Below are positions 8,724 to 17,181 of a DNA stretch of 32,736 bases, one piece after another. The stretch is from Pseudoxanthomonas sp. (GTDB lineage Bacteria; Pseudomonadota; Gammaproteobacteria; Xanthomonadales; Xanthomonadaceae). Location of the stretch: assembly GCF_024710765.1 (NCBI RefSeq), contig NZ_JANJUE010000188.1, forward strand, positions 1 through 32,736, written 5' to 3'. The translations under genes were made by a program, and so were the position numbers. Every line of letters begins with the position of its first letter. Positions within the stretch are counted from its first letter, which is position 1. Below the pieces are notes generated by a model. It saw only the letters and a program-made list of their open reading frames with translations. It searched no databases and was not told the origin of the DNA.

Positions 8724-10090
8724 ATCCTATGGCATCACGTATCGCGCAGGGCCTGCTGCTTGCGCTGTTGCCCGCGCTGGCGCTGGCCGGATCCCGTGGC
8801 GACTATGCGCGGGAGTGGCCGCTGGGCACCGTCGAACCCGAGGCCGGTGCCTACCGCGTGGTGCTCGACGAGGCGGTCTACCGGCAGCTGCAGTCGCCGG
8901 GATTGCGGGATCTGGAGGTGTTCGACGCGCGCGGCCAATCGGTGCCCGCGGCACTGTTCGACCCCGCGCGTCCGGATGCGGCGCCCGCGCGGATCGAAGC
9001 GCTGCCGTGGTTTCCGCTGCCGGCAATGACCGGCGCGGCTTCGCGCGACATCGCCGCAATCAGCGAGATTGCCACCGATGGCAGTCTGCGCAGGGTCGAA
9101 CTGCGCGGCGCGGAGGACGCGCGGGACGGCGGCATCCTGATCGACGCCAGCCGGCTGGCATCGGCGCCGGCGGCGCTGAGGGTTCGCTGGGCAGCGGGGC
9201 AGGCGCCGTTCGATCGCGCCTACCGGGTGCTGGCATCCGACAATCTCCGCGATTGGCAGACCGTGCAGGAGGAAGCGCATCTGGTCGAACTGGAGAACCA
9301 GGGCCAGCGGATCACGCGCGATCGCATCGAACTGTCGCCGCTGAAGGCGCGCTACCTGCGGCTGACGCCGCTGGCGGCGAATCTGGCCCTGCGGCTGGAG
9401 CGGATCGAGGCCGAACTGGCGCAGGCAGGCGGCGGCGCGGCATGGGCCTGGCAGGAACTGCCGGCGACCCGCAGCGAAGATCCCGACGGCACCGTCCGTT
9501 ACGAGTTCACCCTGCCGGGACGTTTTCCCGTCGAACGTGCCGATGTGCTGTTGCCCGGCAACAGTACCCGGTCGTGGACACTGGAATCCCGTGACGCGGC
9601 CACCGCGCCGTGGCGCCGGGCCGCGGCCCCATGGGTGGCCTACCGGCTGCAATCGGCAGGACGCACGGATGCGTCGCCGCCCCAGACGCTGGACGGCATG
9701 CGCCGGGATCGCCAGTGGCGCCTGACCGCCGCGCGCGGCGTGGCGGTGGAATCGCCGCGCCTGCGCCTGGGCTATCGGCCCGAAACGCTGGTGTTCGTCG
9801 CCCAGGGCGAGGCACCGTTCACCCTGGCGGCCGGCAGCGCGCGCGCGCAGCGCGACGATGCGCCGCTGGCGGATCTGGTGACGGCGCTGCGCGGGCAGCG
9901 CGGCCCGACCTGGCAACCGGCGCTGGCGACACTGGGAGCGGCCCGGGTGGTGGGAGGCGATGCGGCGCTGACGCCGGCGCCGCCACAGCGCGACTGGAAG
10001 GCCTGGCTGCTCTGGGGCCTGTTGGTCGCTGGTGCCCTGCTGGTGGCCGGATTCGCCTTCAGCCTGCTGCGCAAGCCACCGCCGGCCTGA
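8720..10090 (+). CDS. DUF3999 secreted/membrane-anchored protein
   Basis: 456 residues from the ATG at 8720, which overlaps the DUF2339 stop by four bases. The signal peptide ([24 protein letters not shown]) is followed by a periplasmic region rich in beta-strand patterns: [19 protein letters not shown], then [13 protein letters not shown], which resembles discoidin/galactose-binding-like strands, and YLRLTP. One membrane span lies near the C-terminus ([21 protein letters not shown]) with a short basic tail. This matches DUF3999, a family that occurs beside DUF2339. Its function is unknown. The topology suggests a periplasmic module anchored in the inner membrane and working with the DUF2339 protein. 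Confidence 0.82.
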   Translation: MNPMASRIAQGLLLALLPALALAGSRGDYAREWPLGTVEPEAGAYRVVLDEAVYRQLQSPGLRDLEVFDARGQSVPAALFDPARPDAAPARIEALPWFPLPAMTGAASRDIAAISEIATDGSLRRVELRGAEDARDGGILIDASRLASAPAALRVRWAAGQAPFDRAYRVLASDNLRDWQTVQEEAHLVELENQGQRITRDRIELSPLKARYLRLTPLAANLALRLERIEAELAQAGGGAAWAWQELPATRSEDPDGTVRYEFTLPGRFPVERADVLLPGNSTRSWTLESRDAATAPWRRAAAPWVAYRLQSAGRTDASPPQTLDGMRRDRQWRLTAARGVAVESPRLRLGYRPETLVFVAQGEAPFTLAAGSARAQRDDAPLADLVTALRGQRGPTWQPALATLGAARVVGGDAALTPAPPQRDWKAWLLWGLLVAGALLVAGFAFSLLRKPPPA

Positions 10091-10100
10091 ATCACGCGGT

Positions 10101-10129
10101 TTGCGGCGCCCGCGCGCAGCCGGGACAAT
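10101..10129 (+). promoter_or_regulatory. Possible pgk promoter
   Basis: TTGCGG (10101-10106) and GACAAT (10124-10129) are separated by 17 bases, and transcription would start near 10136. The match is 3/6 and 4/6 to sigma-70 boxes, so it is only a candidate. Confidence 0.3.
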
Positions 10130-10163
10130 AGGCTTCTTTCCCCTCCGCCCCGAAGGAATGCCC

Positions 10164-11339
10164 ATGTCCATCGTCCGCATGACCGACCTCGACCTCGCCG
10201 GCAAGCGCGTGCTGATCCGCCAGGATCTCAATGTGCCGATCGAGGATGGCCGGATCACGTCCGAACAGCGCATCACCGCGTCGCTGCCGACGCTGAAGCA
10301 TGCACTGGGACAGGGCGCGGCGGTGATGGTTACCTCGCACCTGGGGCGTCCCAAGGAGGGCGTGTGGAGCGAGGCCGATTCGCTCGCGCCGGTGGCCGCG
10401 CGCCTGTCGGCGCTGCTGGGCGTGGACGTGCCGTTGGTACGTGACTGGGTGGACGGCGTGGAGGTGGAACCCGGCCGGATCGTGCTGCTGGAAAACTGCC
10501 GGATGAACGTGGGCGAGGGCAAGGACGACGAGGTTCTGTCGAAGAAGTACGCCGCCCTGTGCGACGTGTTCGTGATGGACGCGTTCGGTACCGCGCACCG
10601 CGCGCAGGCGTCGACCCACGGTGTCATCCGCTTCGCCGGCGGGGCCGCCGGCGGCCCGCTGCTGATGGCCGAACTGGACGCGCTGGCCAAGGCGCTGGAC
10701 AAGCCGGCCCGGCCGTTGCTGGCGATCGTGGCCGGCAGCAAGGTGTCGACCAAGCTGGAACTGCTGTCCAACCTGGTCGGCAAGGTTGATCAACTGATCG
10801 TCGGTGGCGGCATCGCCAACACTTTCATCGCCGCCGCCGGGCACGCGGTCGGCAAGTCGCTGTACGAGCCGGATCTGCTCGACACCGCGCGCAGGATCGA
10901 CGCCGAAGCCAAGGCGCGCGGCGCCGACATCCCGTTGCCGTCCGACGTGGTGGTGGCGAAGGAATTCAAGGCCGATTCGCCGGCCGAGGTGAAGGTGGTC
11001 GACGCGGTGGCCGCCGACGACCTGATTCTCGACATCGGCCCGCAGACCGCGCAGCGCTACGCCGAGCTGATCCGCTCGGCCGGCACGGTGGTGTGGAATG
11101 GTCCGGTCGGCGTGTTCGAGTTCGACGCCTTCGGCAAGGGCACCGAGGCGCTGGCACGCGCCATCGCGCAGTCGCCGGCGTTCTCGATCGCCGGCGGCGG
11201 CGACACCTTGGCCGCGGTCGACAAGTACGGCATCGCCGACGAGGTGAGCTACATCTCCACCGGCGGCGGCGCGTTCCTGGAATTCCTGGAAGGCAAGACC
11301 CTGCCGGCGGTGGCCGCGTTGGAGGCTCGCGGGCAGTGA
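10164..11339 (+). CDS. pgk: Phosphoglycerate kinase
   Basis: Cytoplasmic glycolytic enzyme that makes ATP and 3-phosphoglycerate from 1,3-bisphosphoglycerate. It has 391 residues, typical of the bacterial short form. Visible motifs are [11 protein letters not shown] near the N-terminus, [35 protein letters not shown], the hinge VAGSKVSTK, and the C-terminal nucleotide loop GGGDT followed by [13 protein letters not shown]. The ATG at 10164 is preferred to the one at 10158 because AAGGA (10153-10157) then has a 6-base spacing. The stop overlaps the GTG start of the HAD gene (GTGA), so the two genes form a translationally coupled pair. Confidence 0.97.
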   Translation: MSIVRMTDLDLAGKRVLIRQDLNVPIEDGRITSEQRITASLPTLKHALGQGAAVMVTSHLGRPKEGVWSEADSLAPVAARLSALLGVDVPLVRDWVDGVEVEPGRIVLLENCRMNVGEGKDDEVLSKKYAALCDVFVMDAFGTAHRAQASTHGVIRFAGGAAGGPLLMAELDALAKALDKPARPLLAIVAGSKVSTKLELLSNLVGKVDQLIVGGGIANTFIAAAGHAVGKSLYEPDLLDTARRIDAEAKARGADIPLPSDVVVAKEFKADSPAEVKVVDAVAADDLILDIGPQTAQRYAELIRSAGTVVWNGPVGVFEFDAFGKGTEALARAIAQSPAFSIAGGGDTLAAVDKYGIADEVSYISTGGGAFLEFLEGKTLPAVAALEARGQ

Positions 11340-11977
11340 CACGCGACACCCTGTTCTTCGATCTCGACGGCACCCTGATCGATTCGGCCGTCGGGATCAC
11401 CCGCTGCGTGGCCTATGCGCTGGATCAACTGCAACATCCGATCCCGCCGGAGGTGGAACTGCGCCGCTGGATCGGCCCGCCGTTGCGCACCAGCTTCGCG
11501 CCGTTGCTGCAGGATCCGCAACGGGTCGAACAGGCGGTCGAACACTACCGCACGCGCTTCGAATCGCATGGCTGGGCCGAACACGACGTCTACGAGGGCA
11601 TCGGCGAGACGGTGGAAGCCCTGCACGGCGCCGGACACCGGCTGGCGATCGTCACCGCGAAGAACGAGCCGCATGCGCGCAAGATCATCGCGCACCTGCC
11701 GTTCGGGCACCGCTTCGCCGACGTGATTGGATCCACCATGGATGGCCAGCTGAGCCATAAGCCTGAACTGATCGCCGAGGCCATGCGCCGGTTGTCGCTG
11801 TCGCCGGCGCAGTGCTGGATGATCGGTGATCGCCACATGGACATCGACGGCGCGCGCCACCATGGCATGCGCAACATCGGCGTGCTGTGGGGATTCGGTG
11901 GCGAGGCGGAACTGCGCCAGGCCGGTGCGGATCGGCTCGCCGCCGTGCCCGCGCAGCTGCGCACGCTACTGGCCTGA
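11336..11977 (+). CDS. HAD-family phosphatase (phosphoglycolate-phosphatase-like)
   Basis: 213 residues from the GTG at 11336, which overlaps the pgk stop; GGAGG lies about 11 bases upstream. All HAD motifs are present: [11 protein letters not shown] with nucleophile D9 and acid/base D11, the Thr motif IVTAKN, the Lys in SHKPELI, and [14 protein letters not shown] for magnesium. A helical cap lies between motifs I and II, as in Gph and PpaX-like enzymes. The substrate cannot be read from the sequence; phosphoglycolate or another small sugar phosphate is likely. Tight coupling to pgk suggests repair or scavenging of a glycolytic by-product, which is inference. Confidence 0.88.
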   Translation: MTRDTLFFDLDGTLIDSAVGITRCVAYALDQLQHPIPPEVELRRWIGPPLRTSFAPLLQDPQRVEQAVEHYRTRFESHGWAEHDVYEGIGETVEALHGAGHRLAIVTAKNEPHARKIIAHLPFGHRFADVIGSTMDGQLSHKPELIAEAMRRLSLSPAQCWMIGDRHMDIDGARHHGMRNIGVLWGFGGEAELRQAGADRLAAVPAQLRTLLA

Positions 11978-12085
11978 AAGTCGCGCCCGCCAGCGGGCGG
12001 GCGCGCAAACCGGGGTGCGATCGCAGCATGGCGGCGCATTCACGAGACCAAAAAAATACCAGTATCGGCACGCCATTGGTGCGCG

Positions 12086-12112
12086 CGAAACCGCTTGAAA
12101 ACAGCGGTTTCG
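12086..12112. promoter_or_regulatory. 27-base palindrome upstream of pyk
   Basis: CGAAACCGCT (12086-12095) and AGCGGTTTCG (12103-12112) are a perfect 10-base inverted repeat with a 7-base A-rich loop. There is no T tract on either strand, so it is not a plain terminator. It lies in the 255-base gap between the HAD gene and pyk, where I see no gene. It could be an operator for a helix-turn-helix regulator of pyk. Confidence 0.3.
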
Positions 12113-12232
12113 TCGAATCCACTCCGCGCCGTCGTTGCGCGTGCCGACGTACGGTTTCCGTCATCACCATCACGGCCATTGCAGCATGCGCGCGGTGTGG
12201 TAGCGTTTGCCCCAATTCAGGGAACCGTACCA

Positions 12233-13699
12233 ATGATCGAACGCCAGCGCCGCACCAAGATCCTCGCCACCCTCGGACCGGCCACCGATCCGCCGGGCGT
12301 GCTTGACGAACTGTTCCGTGCCGGCGTCAACGTGGTCCGCCTGAACTTCTCCCACGGCGATCCCTCCGGCCAGGCCAGGCGTGCCGCCGCGGTCCGCGCG
12401 GCCGCGCAGCGCGCCGGTGCCGAAGTCGGCATCCTGGCCGACCTGCCGGGGCCGAAGATCCGCATCGAGCGCTTCGCCGAAGGCAAGATCGTGCTCAAGG
12501 CCGGCGCGCGCTTCGATCTGGTCGCCGATGCCAACGCGCCTGCCGGCGACGTGTCGCAGGTCGGCGTGAGCTATCTCGGGCTGCCCGGCGACGTGACCCA
12601 TGGCGACACCCTGCTGCTCGACGACGGCTTGATGCAATTGCGCGTGGAGCAGGTGGAAGGCGCCCGCATCGTCACCACCGTGCTCAACGACGGCGTCCTG
12701 TCCGATCGCAAGGGCCTGAACAAGCTCGGCGGAGGCCTGTCGCTGGGCGCGTTGACCGAGCGCGACAAGGAACTCATCGCCATCGTCGCCGAGATCGGCG
12801 TCGACTTCATCGCGGTGTCGTTCTGCCGCAACGCCGAGGACATGAACGAGGCGCGCCGGATTGCCCGCGAACATGGCAGCGATGCCGCGCTGGTCTCGAA
12901 GATCGAGCGCACCGAGGCGATCGAGAACCTCGCCGAGATCGTCGAGGCCAGCGACGTGGTCATGGTGGCGCGCGGCGATCTGGGCGTGGAAATCGGCGAT
13001 GCCGAACTGCCGGGCCTGCAGAAGAAGATCATCCGCGAATCGCTGGCGCGCAATCGCGTCGTGATCACCGCGACCCAGATGCTGCAGTCGATGGTCGACA
13101 ACCCGATCCCGACCCGCGCGGAAGTGCTGGACGTGGCCAACGCGGTCATCGACGGCACCGACGCGGTGATGCTGTCGGCGGAAACCGCGGCGGGCAGTTA
13201 CCCGGTCAAGGCGGTGGAGGCGATGGCGCGCATCTGCCTGGGCGCGGAAAAACAGTTCGAGACCGACACCGATTTCGAGAAGGCGCCACGCGACCTGGCG
13301 CGTGCCGACCAGGCCATCGCGATGGCCGCCATGTTCCTGACCGAACACATCGGCGTGCGCGCGATTGTCGCGATGACCGAGTCCGGCGGCACCGCCCGTT
13401 ACCTGTCGCGTTTCCGCGCGCGTGCGCCGGTCTATGCGTTCTCCCGCCACGACGGCGCCCGCCGGCGGATGGCGATGATGCGCGACGTGTTCCCGATCGC
13501 GTTCGACAGCCGCGGGCTGGCGCCGCGCGAGGCCGCGCGCGAGGCAATGCGCTGCCTGTACGACCGCAAGCTGCTGTCCGAGGGCGACCGCATCATCTTC
13601 ACCAGCGGCGATCACATGGAAAAGCACGGCGCCACCAACACCTTGCGCCTGCTGCAGATCGGCATGCAGGGGCAGGCCGAGGGGCTGGGCGAGTTGTAA
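12233..13699 (+). CDS. pyk: Pyruvate kinase, PykA-like
   Basis: Cytoplasmic enzyme that converts phosphoenolpyruvate and ADP to pyruvate and ATP. It has 488 residues from the ATG at 12233, with AGGGAA about 10 bases upstream. Motifs in order are TKILATLGPATD at the N-terminus, RLNFSHGD, DLPGPKIRIERF, the B domain with ILLDDG-like DTLLLDDGL, KIERTEAIENL, the catalytic MVARGDLGVEIG, ITATQMLQSM, and PTRAEVLDVANAVIDGTDAVMLSAETAAGSYP. The GGGLSLGALTERDK stretch and LGAEKQ resemble E. coli PykA (type II) more than PykF. A C-terminal allosteric domain follows. The upstream gap carries a 27-base palindrome. Its 3' end runs into a large stem-loop shared with the next gene. Confidence 0.96.
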   Translation: MIERQRRTKILATLGPATDPPGVLDELFRAGVNVVRLNFSHGDPSGQARRAAAVRAAAQRAGAEVGILADLPGPKIRIERFAEGKIVLKAGARFDLVADANAPAGDVSQVGVSYLGLPGDVTHGDTLLLDDGLMQLRVEQVEGARIVTTVLNDGVLSDRKGLNKLGGGLSLGALTERDKELIAIVAEIGVDFIAVSFCRNAEDMNEARRIAREHGSDAALVSKIERTEAIENLAEIVEASDVVMVARGDLGVEIGDAELPGLQKKIIRESLARNRVVITATQMLQSMVDNPIPTRAEVLDVANAVIDGTDAVMLSAETAAGSYPVKAVEAMARICLGAEKQFETDTDFEKAPRDLARADQAIAMAAMFLTEHIGVRAIVAMTESGGTARYLSRFRARAPVYAFSRHDGARRRMAMMRDVFPIAFDSRGLAPREAAREAMRCLYDRKLLSEGDRIIFTSGDHMEKHGATNTLRLLQIGMQGQAEGLGEL

Positions 13700-13703
13700 T
13701 TGC

Positions 13704-13748
13704 CTTCCATTCGGGCGAGGCTGCATGTTCTCGCCCGAAGAATGGAAG
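13704..13748 (+). promoter_or_regulatory. Long stem-loop hiding the next gene's ribosome binding site
   Basis: CTTCCATT CGGGCGAG (13704-13719) pairs with CTCGCCCG (13730-13737) and AATGGAAG (13741-13748), giving 16 base pairs with a 3-base bulge and a 10-base loop. The right arm contains GGAAG, the likely Shine-Dalgarno sequence of the gene starting at 13757. There is no T tract. It may protect the pyk 3' end and limit translation of the downstream gene. Confidence 0.55.
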
Positions 13749-13756
13749 CGGAGTTC

Positions 13757-14311
13757 ATGACCAGGACCAATGCCTACACGCTGTTGTGTGTCGCGATTCG
13801 CGCGGTTGTCGTCTGGTTTTTCGCATCCCTGCTGTTGACGCTTCCCGGCATCCTGCTGGGGGTGCGCAATGGCGGTTACGACGGCGGCATCGTCTGGCTG
13901 GTGATGGGAGCCGTGCTGCTCCCGGCAGTGATACTCGGGCTGGCCTGGCTGTTTGCCGACAAGCTGGCGCGCCTGGCGTTGGCGCGGCCGCAGGAACCGG
14001 TGTTCGACAGCGGTATCGAAGCGAATGCCTGGCTGGGCCTGGCGTTTTCGATCATCGGTGCCTACTTCCTGTTCCAGGTACTTCGTGATGCGGTGCCGCT
14101 GCTGGTCCAGTGGATCATGCTGTCGCGCGCGACGGCGGGCTCGCTGTGGCTGGAGGGCGATTCCCAGCCGTTCCTGATCAACGCGGCGAGTATGGTGATC
14201 GAAGCGGTACTGGCCGGGGTTTTCCTGTTGCAAGGACCCGGACTGGCCCGCCTCGTGCATCGTTGGCGTTATGGACGGAATCCCGACGAGCAACGCCAGG
14301 CTCCGGAGTGA
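13757..14311 (+). CDS. Unknown four-span membrane protein
   Basis: 184 residues from the ATG at 13757 (an in-frame ATG at 13742 is the alternative). I do not recognise a family. Four hydrophobic segments can be seen: AIRAVVVWFFASLLLTLPGILLG, IVWLVMGAVLLPAVILGLAWLFA, LGLAFSIIGAYFLFQVL and MVIEAVLAGVFLLQG. A loop after span 2 is basic and Ala-rich (ADKLARLALARPQEP) and the tail is charged (RWRYGRNPDEQRQ). It lies between pyk and fba on the same strand. Codon use and GC content look like the neighbours, so recent acquisition is unlikely. Translation may be limited by the stem-loop at 13704-13748, whose right arm covers GGAAG, 8 bases before this start. Confidence 0.75.
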   Translation: MTRTNAYTLLCVAIRAVVVWFFASLLLTLPGILLGVRNGGYDGGIVWLVMGAVLLPAVILGLAWLFADKLARLALARPQEPVFDSGIEANAWLGLAFSIIGAYFLFQVLRDAVPLLVQWIMLSRATAGSLWLEGDSQPFLINAASMVIEAVLAGVFLLQGPGLARLVHRWRYGRNPDEQRQAPE

Positions 14312-14387
14312 AACGCCACGTCGCCGTCACGCCACGCTTGTAATCGTTTGCAAATTCCACCGGCCCAAGGCGCTCTCGCGATTGGGC

Positions 14388-14393
14388 TATAAT
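14388..14393 (+). promoter_or_regulatory. Consensus -10 box of fba
   Basis: TATAAT is a perfect -10 element, with transcription expected near 14400 and a leader of about 27 bases containing AGGA before the ATG. No good -35 box lies at the usual 16-18 base spacing. Confidence 0.55.
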
Positions 14394-14426
14394 TGGTATC
14401 TTTCCCGCCGCTCCTCCAGGACCCAC

Positions 14427-15431
14427 ATGAGCATCGAACAGCTTGCCGAAACCGCCCAGGCCATGGTGGCCGCGGGCAAGGGCATCATCGCGATCGACGA
14501 ATCCACCAGCACCATCGCCAAGCGCTTCGCCGGCGTGGGCATCGAGAACACCGAGGAAAACCGCCGCGCCTACCGCGAACTGCTGCTCACCACGCCCAAG
14601 CTGAGCGACTACATCTCCGGCGCCATCCTGTATGACGAGACCATCCGCCAGTCCACCAAGGACGGCGTGCCGTTCGCCAAGTACATGGCTCAGCACGGCA
14701 TCATCCCGGGCATCAAGGTCGACAAGGGGACCCACCCGCTGGCCGGCTGCCCGGGCGAAGTGGTGACCGAGGGCCTGGATGGCCTGCGTGATCGCCTCAA
14801 GGAGTACTACGCGCTGGGCGCGCGCTTCGCCAAGTGGCGCGCGGTGATCAACATCGGCGAGGACATTCCGACCGGTACCTGCATCGAGGCGAACGCACAC
14901 GCGCTGGCCCGCTATGCGGCGCTGTGCCAGGAAGCCGGGCTGGTGCCGATGGTCGAACCGGAAGTGCTGATGGACGGCGAGCACGATATCCAGACCTGCT
15001 ACGAAGTCACCGAGGCCGTGCTGCGTTCGCTGTTCGCCGCCCTGTACGAGCACAATGTGCTGCTGGAAGGCACCATCCTGAAGGCCTCGATGGTCGTGCC
15101 CGGCAAGGATTGCCCGGACCAGGCCGATGTCGAGGAAGTCGCCGAGTCCACCGTTATGTGCCTGAAGAGCACCGTGCCGGCGATCCTGCCGGGCATCGTG
15201 TTCCTGTCCGGCGGCCAGAGCGACGAGGATGCGACCGCCCACCTGGACGCGATGAACCGCCTGGGCGCGCTGCCGTGGCCGCTGTCGTTCTCCTATGGCC
15301 GCGCCATGCAGCAGGCCGCGCTGAAGCTGTGGTCCGAGGACCTGAAGGGCAACTTCGCCAAGGCCCAGTCCACCGTGTATGCGCGCGCCAAGGACAATGG
15401 CCTGGCCGCGCTGGGCAAGTGGGAAGGCTGA
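14427..15431 (+). CDS. Class I fructose-bisphosphate aldolase
   Basis: Schiff-base aldolase that splits fructose 1,6-bisphosphate to dihydroxyacetone phosphate and glyceraldehyde 3-phosphate, 334 residues. It is the eukaryote-like class I type, not the metal-dependent FbaA or the DhnA-like FbaB of E. coli. D24 lies in AIDEST, the KVDKG motif at 97-101, K136 in RFAKWRAV, E177 in MVEPEV, and the Schiff-base lysine K219 in LLEGTILKASMV; FLSGGQS follows. The C-terminal tyrosine of animal aldolases is absent; the protein ends in GKWEG. Start at 14427 follows CCAGGA. It has a perfect TATAAT box upstream and a strong terminator downstream, so it is probably a single-gene transcript. Symbols fba and fda are both used for this type. 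Confidence 0.96.
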   Translation: MSIEQLAETAQAMVAAGKGIIAIDESTSTIAKRFAGVGIENTEENRRAYRELLLTTPKLSDYISGAILYDETIRQSTKDGVPFAKYMAQHGIIPGIKVDKGTHPLAGCPGEVVTEGLDGLRDRLKEYYALGARFAKWRAVINIGEDIPTGTCIEANAHALARYAALCQEAGLVPMVEPEVLMDGEHDIQTCYEVTEAVLRSLFAALYEHNVLLEGTILKASMVVPGKDCPDQADVEEVAESTVMCLKSTVPAILPGIVFLSGGQSDEDATAHLDAMNRLGALPWPLSFSYGRAMQQAALKLWSEDLKGNFAKAQSTVYARAKDNGLAALGKWEG

Positions 15432-15462
15432 GCGGGCTTTCCCGCCAGTCGGTACCGACGAA

Positions 15463-15491
15463 ACGCCGGCCTCGTGCCGGCGTTTTTCTTT
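15463..15491 (+). terminator. Strong intrinsic terminator after fba
   Basis: ACGCCGGC (15463-15470) pairs with GCCGGCGT (15476-15483) around a 5-base loop, followed by TTTTCTTTT. This is a textbook rho-independent terminator. Confidence 0.92.
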
Positions 15492-15555
15492 TGTGGTACC
15501 GGGCGTGGAAGCTTGGGGAACCTGAACGCGCGTTCAAGAAAAATGGTTTCCCTCT

Positions 15556-15579
15556 ATATAGTTGCCTAGGCAGCTATAT
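15556..15579. promoter_or_regulatory. MarR-type operator upstream of the marR-emrAB genes
   Basis: Two 12-base half-sites, ATATAGTTGCCT and AGGCAGCTATAT, form a 24-base palindrome with one mismatch around a CCTAGG centre. A third partial copy (ATAGGCAGCC, 15581-15590) abuts the marR ATG at 15591. The A/T-rich left arm (TATATA at 15555-15560) could double as the -10 box, so a bound repressor would block its own promoter. Confidence 0.75.
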
Positions 15580-15590
15580 CATAGGCAGCC

Positions 15591-16070
15591 ATGAGTGAGT
15601 CCCACGACGCCGTGTCCCCCGCTTCCCTCGGCTATCTCATCGCCGACCTCAGCCGCCTGTATGGCCGGGTGTTCGATCGGCGCGCCGCGCACCTGGGCCT
15701 GACCCGGGTGCAGTGGCGCGCGCTCAAGCGCATCCACCAGAACGAAGGGCTGACCCAGGCGGCGCTGGCCGACGTGATGGACATGGAGCCAATCGCGGTC
15801 GGCCGGGTGATCGATCGCCTGCAGAAGGCCGGCTTCGTCGAACGCCGCAACGATCCCGCCGACCGCCGTTGCTGGCGGCTGCACCTTTCGCCGCAGTCGA
15901 ACGAACTCATGGATCTGATCGAGGGCGTCGCCACCGGCCTGCGCGAGGACAGCCTGGCCGAAGTCGATCCCGTCGAGCTGCAGACCACCCTGGGAGTGCT
16001 GTCCCAGATCCGCGAAACCCTTTCCCAGCTCGACCGCGCCAGTCGCGGCGAGTCTTCCCTGCGCAAGTGA
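15591..16070 (+). CDS. MarR-family transcriptional repressor
   Basis: 159-residue winged-helix dimer of the MarR family, likely repressor of itself and the efflux genes behind it. Helix-turn-helix LTQAALADVMDMEPIAVGRVIDRLQKAGF is followed by the wing VERRNDPADRRCWRLHLS, whose D-x-R and R-x-x-x-L pattern is diagnostic. N- and C-terminal helices provide the dimer interface. A MarR-type palindrome ends 12 bases before its start. emrA follows after 10 bases. Family members of this kind typically release DNA when phenolic or hydrophobic drugs bind; the ligand here is unknown. One cysteine in the wing (RRCWRL) might make it redox-sensitive, which is a guess. Confidence 0.92.
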   Translation: MSESHDAVSPASLGYLIADLSRLYGRVFDRRAAHLGLTRVQWRALKRIHQNEGLTQAALADVMDMEPIAVGRVIDRLQKAGFVERRNDPADRRCWRLHLSPQSNELMDLIEGVATGLREDSLAEVDPVELQTTLGVLSQIRETLSQLDRASRGESSLRK

Positions 16071-16080
16071 CCCCACCACC

Positions 16081-17181
16081 ATGACCACCAAGATCAATGC
16101 CGCCGCCGAGCAGGCGGCCACCCCCGCTCCTCCCCGGCGCCGGCGCGTACCGCTCTGGCTGTGGATCGCCGCGCCCGCAGCGGTCATCGGCTTCTTCGGC
16201 TGGGAGTGGGCGGTGTCCAGCCGCCAGGTCGGCACCGACAACGCCTACATCAAGGCCGAGCGCATCCTCATCGCGCCGCAGGTCGGCGGGCGGGTGGTGG
16301 AAGTGGCGGTGACCCAGAACCAGCCGGTGAAGAAGGGCGATCTGCTGTTCCGCATCGATCCCGAGCCGTTGCAGATCGCGCTCGCGCAGAACGAAGCGAC
16401 CCTGGCCTATGTCGCCAACACCGCCAGCGCCAGCCGCGCCAAGGTGACCGGCGCGGGTACGTCGGTGTCGGCCAAGCGCGAGACCCTGGCCTGGGCGCAG
16501 CGCGACCTGGTCCGCATGCAGCAGCTCGCCAGCCAGCAACTGGTCTCGCGCAAGATGCTGGACGACGCGCGACACGCCGTGGCCGAAGCGAAAACCGACC
16601 TGGCCGACGCGATCGCCTCCGAATCGGAGGCCAACGCCGCGCTGAGCGGCAGTGCGGGCACGCCGCTGCAGGAACTGCCCGGCTATCGCGGCGCGCTGGC
16701 GATGCTGGCCAAGGCGCGGCTGGACCTGGCCCATGCCGAGGTGCGCGCGCCGGTGGACGGCATCGTCGGCCTGCACGATCTGCAGGTGGGCGAGTACATC
16801 AATGTCGGCCAGACCGCGATGCCGCTGGTGGCGACCAACCCAATCTGGGTGGAAGCCAATTTCAAGGAAACCGAGCTGACCAAGATGCACGTCGGCCAGC
16901 CGGCGACCATCGAGGTCGATACCTATCCGGGCGTGAAGTGGAAGGCACACGTGGCCTCGATCGCGCCGGCTTCCGGTGCCGAGTTCAGCGTGCTGCCCCC
17001 GCAGAACGCGACCGGCAACTGGGTGAAGATCGTGCAGCGCATTCCGGTCCGCCTGGAGATCGACGGCGCCGACAAGCAGGACGCACCGCAGCTGCGCGCC
17101 GGCATGAGCGCCGACGTCAAGGTCGATCTGCGCGGGCCCGATGGCGGTAGCCATGCCGGCAAGGCGACGGCCGCGCGCTGA
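16081..17181 (+). CDS. emrA: EmrA-type membrane fusion protein
   Basis: Periplasmic adaptor (HlyD/EmrA family) that links the EmrB exporter to an outer-membrane channel; 366 residues. The N-terminal tail is cytoplasmic, one membrane span is at about 24-42 (LWLWIAAPAAVIGFFGWEWAV), and then VGTDNAYIKAERILIAPQVGGRVVEVAVTQNQPVKKGDLLFRID gives the lipoyl-like half. A coiled-coil hairpin follows (about 100-185), then the second lipoyl half VRAPVDGIVGLHDLQVGEYI and a beta-barrel with WVEANFKETELTKMHVGQPATIEVD, which is very EmrA-like. The Shine-Dalgarno site is weak. No outer-membrane channel gene is next to it, so a TolC-like protein encoded elsewhere is presumably used. Confidence 0.93.
   Translation: MTTKINAAAEQAATPAPPRRRRVPLWLWIAAPAAVIGFFGWEWAVSSRQVGTDNAYIKAERILIAPQVGGRVVEVAVTQNQPVKKGDLLFRIDPEPLQIALAQNEATLAYVANTASASRAKVTGAGTSVSAKRETLAWAQRDLVRMQQLASQQLVSRKMLDDARHAVAEAKTDLADAIASESEANAALSGSAGTPLQELPGYRGALAMLAKARLDLAHAEVRAPVDGIVGLHDLQVGEYINVGQTAMPLVATNPIWVEANFKETELTKMHVGQPATIEVDTYPGVKWKAHVASIAPASGAEFSVLPPQNATGNWVKIVQRIPVRLEIDGADKQDAPQLRAGMSADVKVDLRGPDGGSHAGKATAAR

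Noticed and set aside
12170-14293. A 707-codon minus-strand frame opposite pyk and the membrane protein
   Set aside because: It runs opposite an unmistakable pyruvate kinase and has shadow-type composition with no motif.
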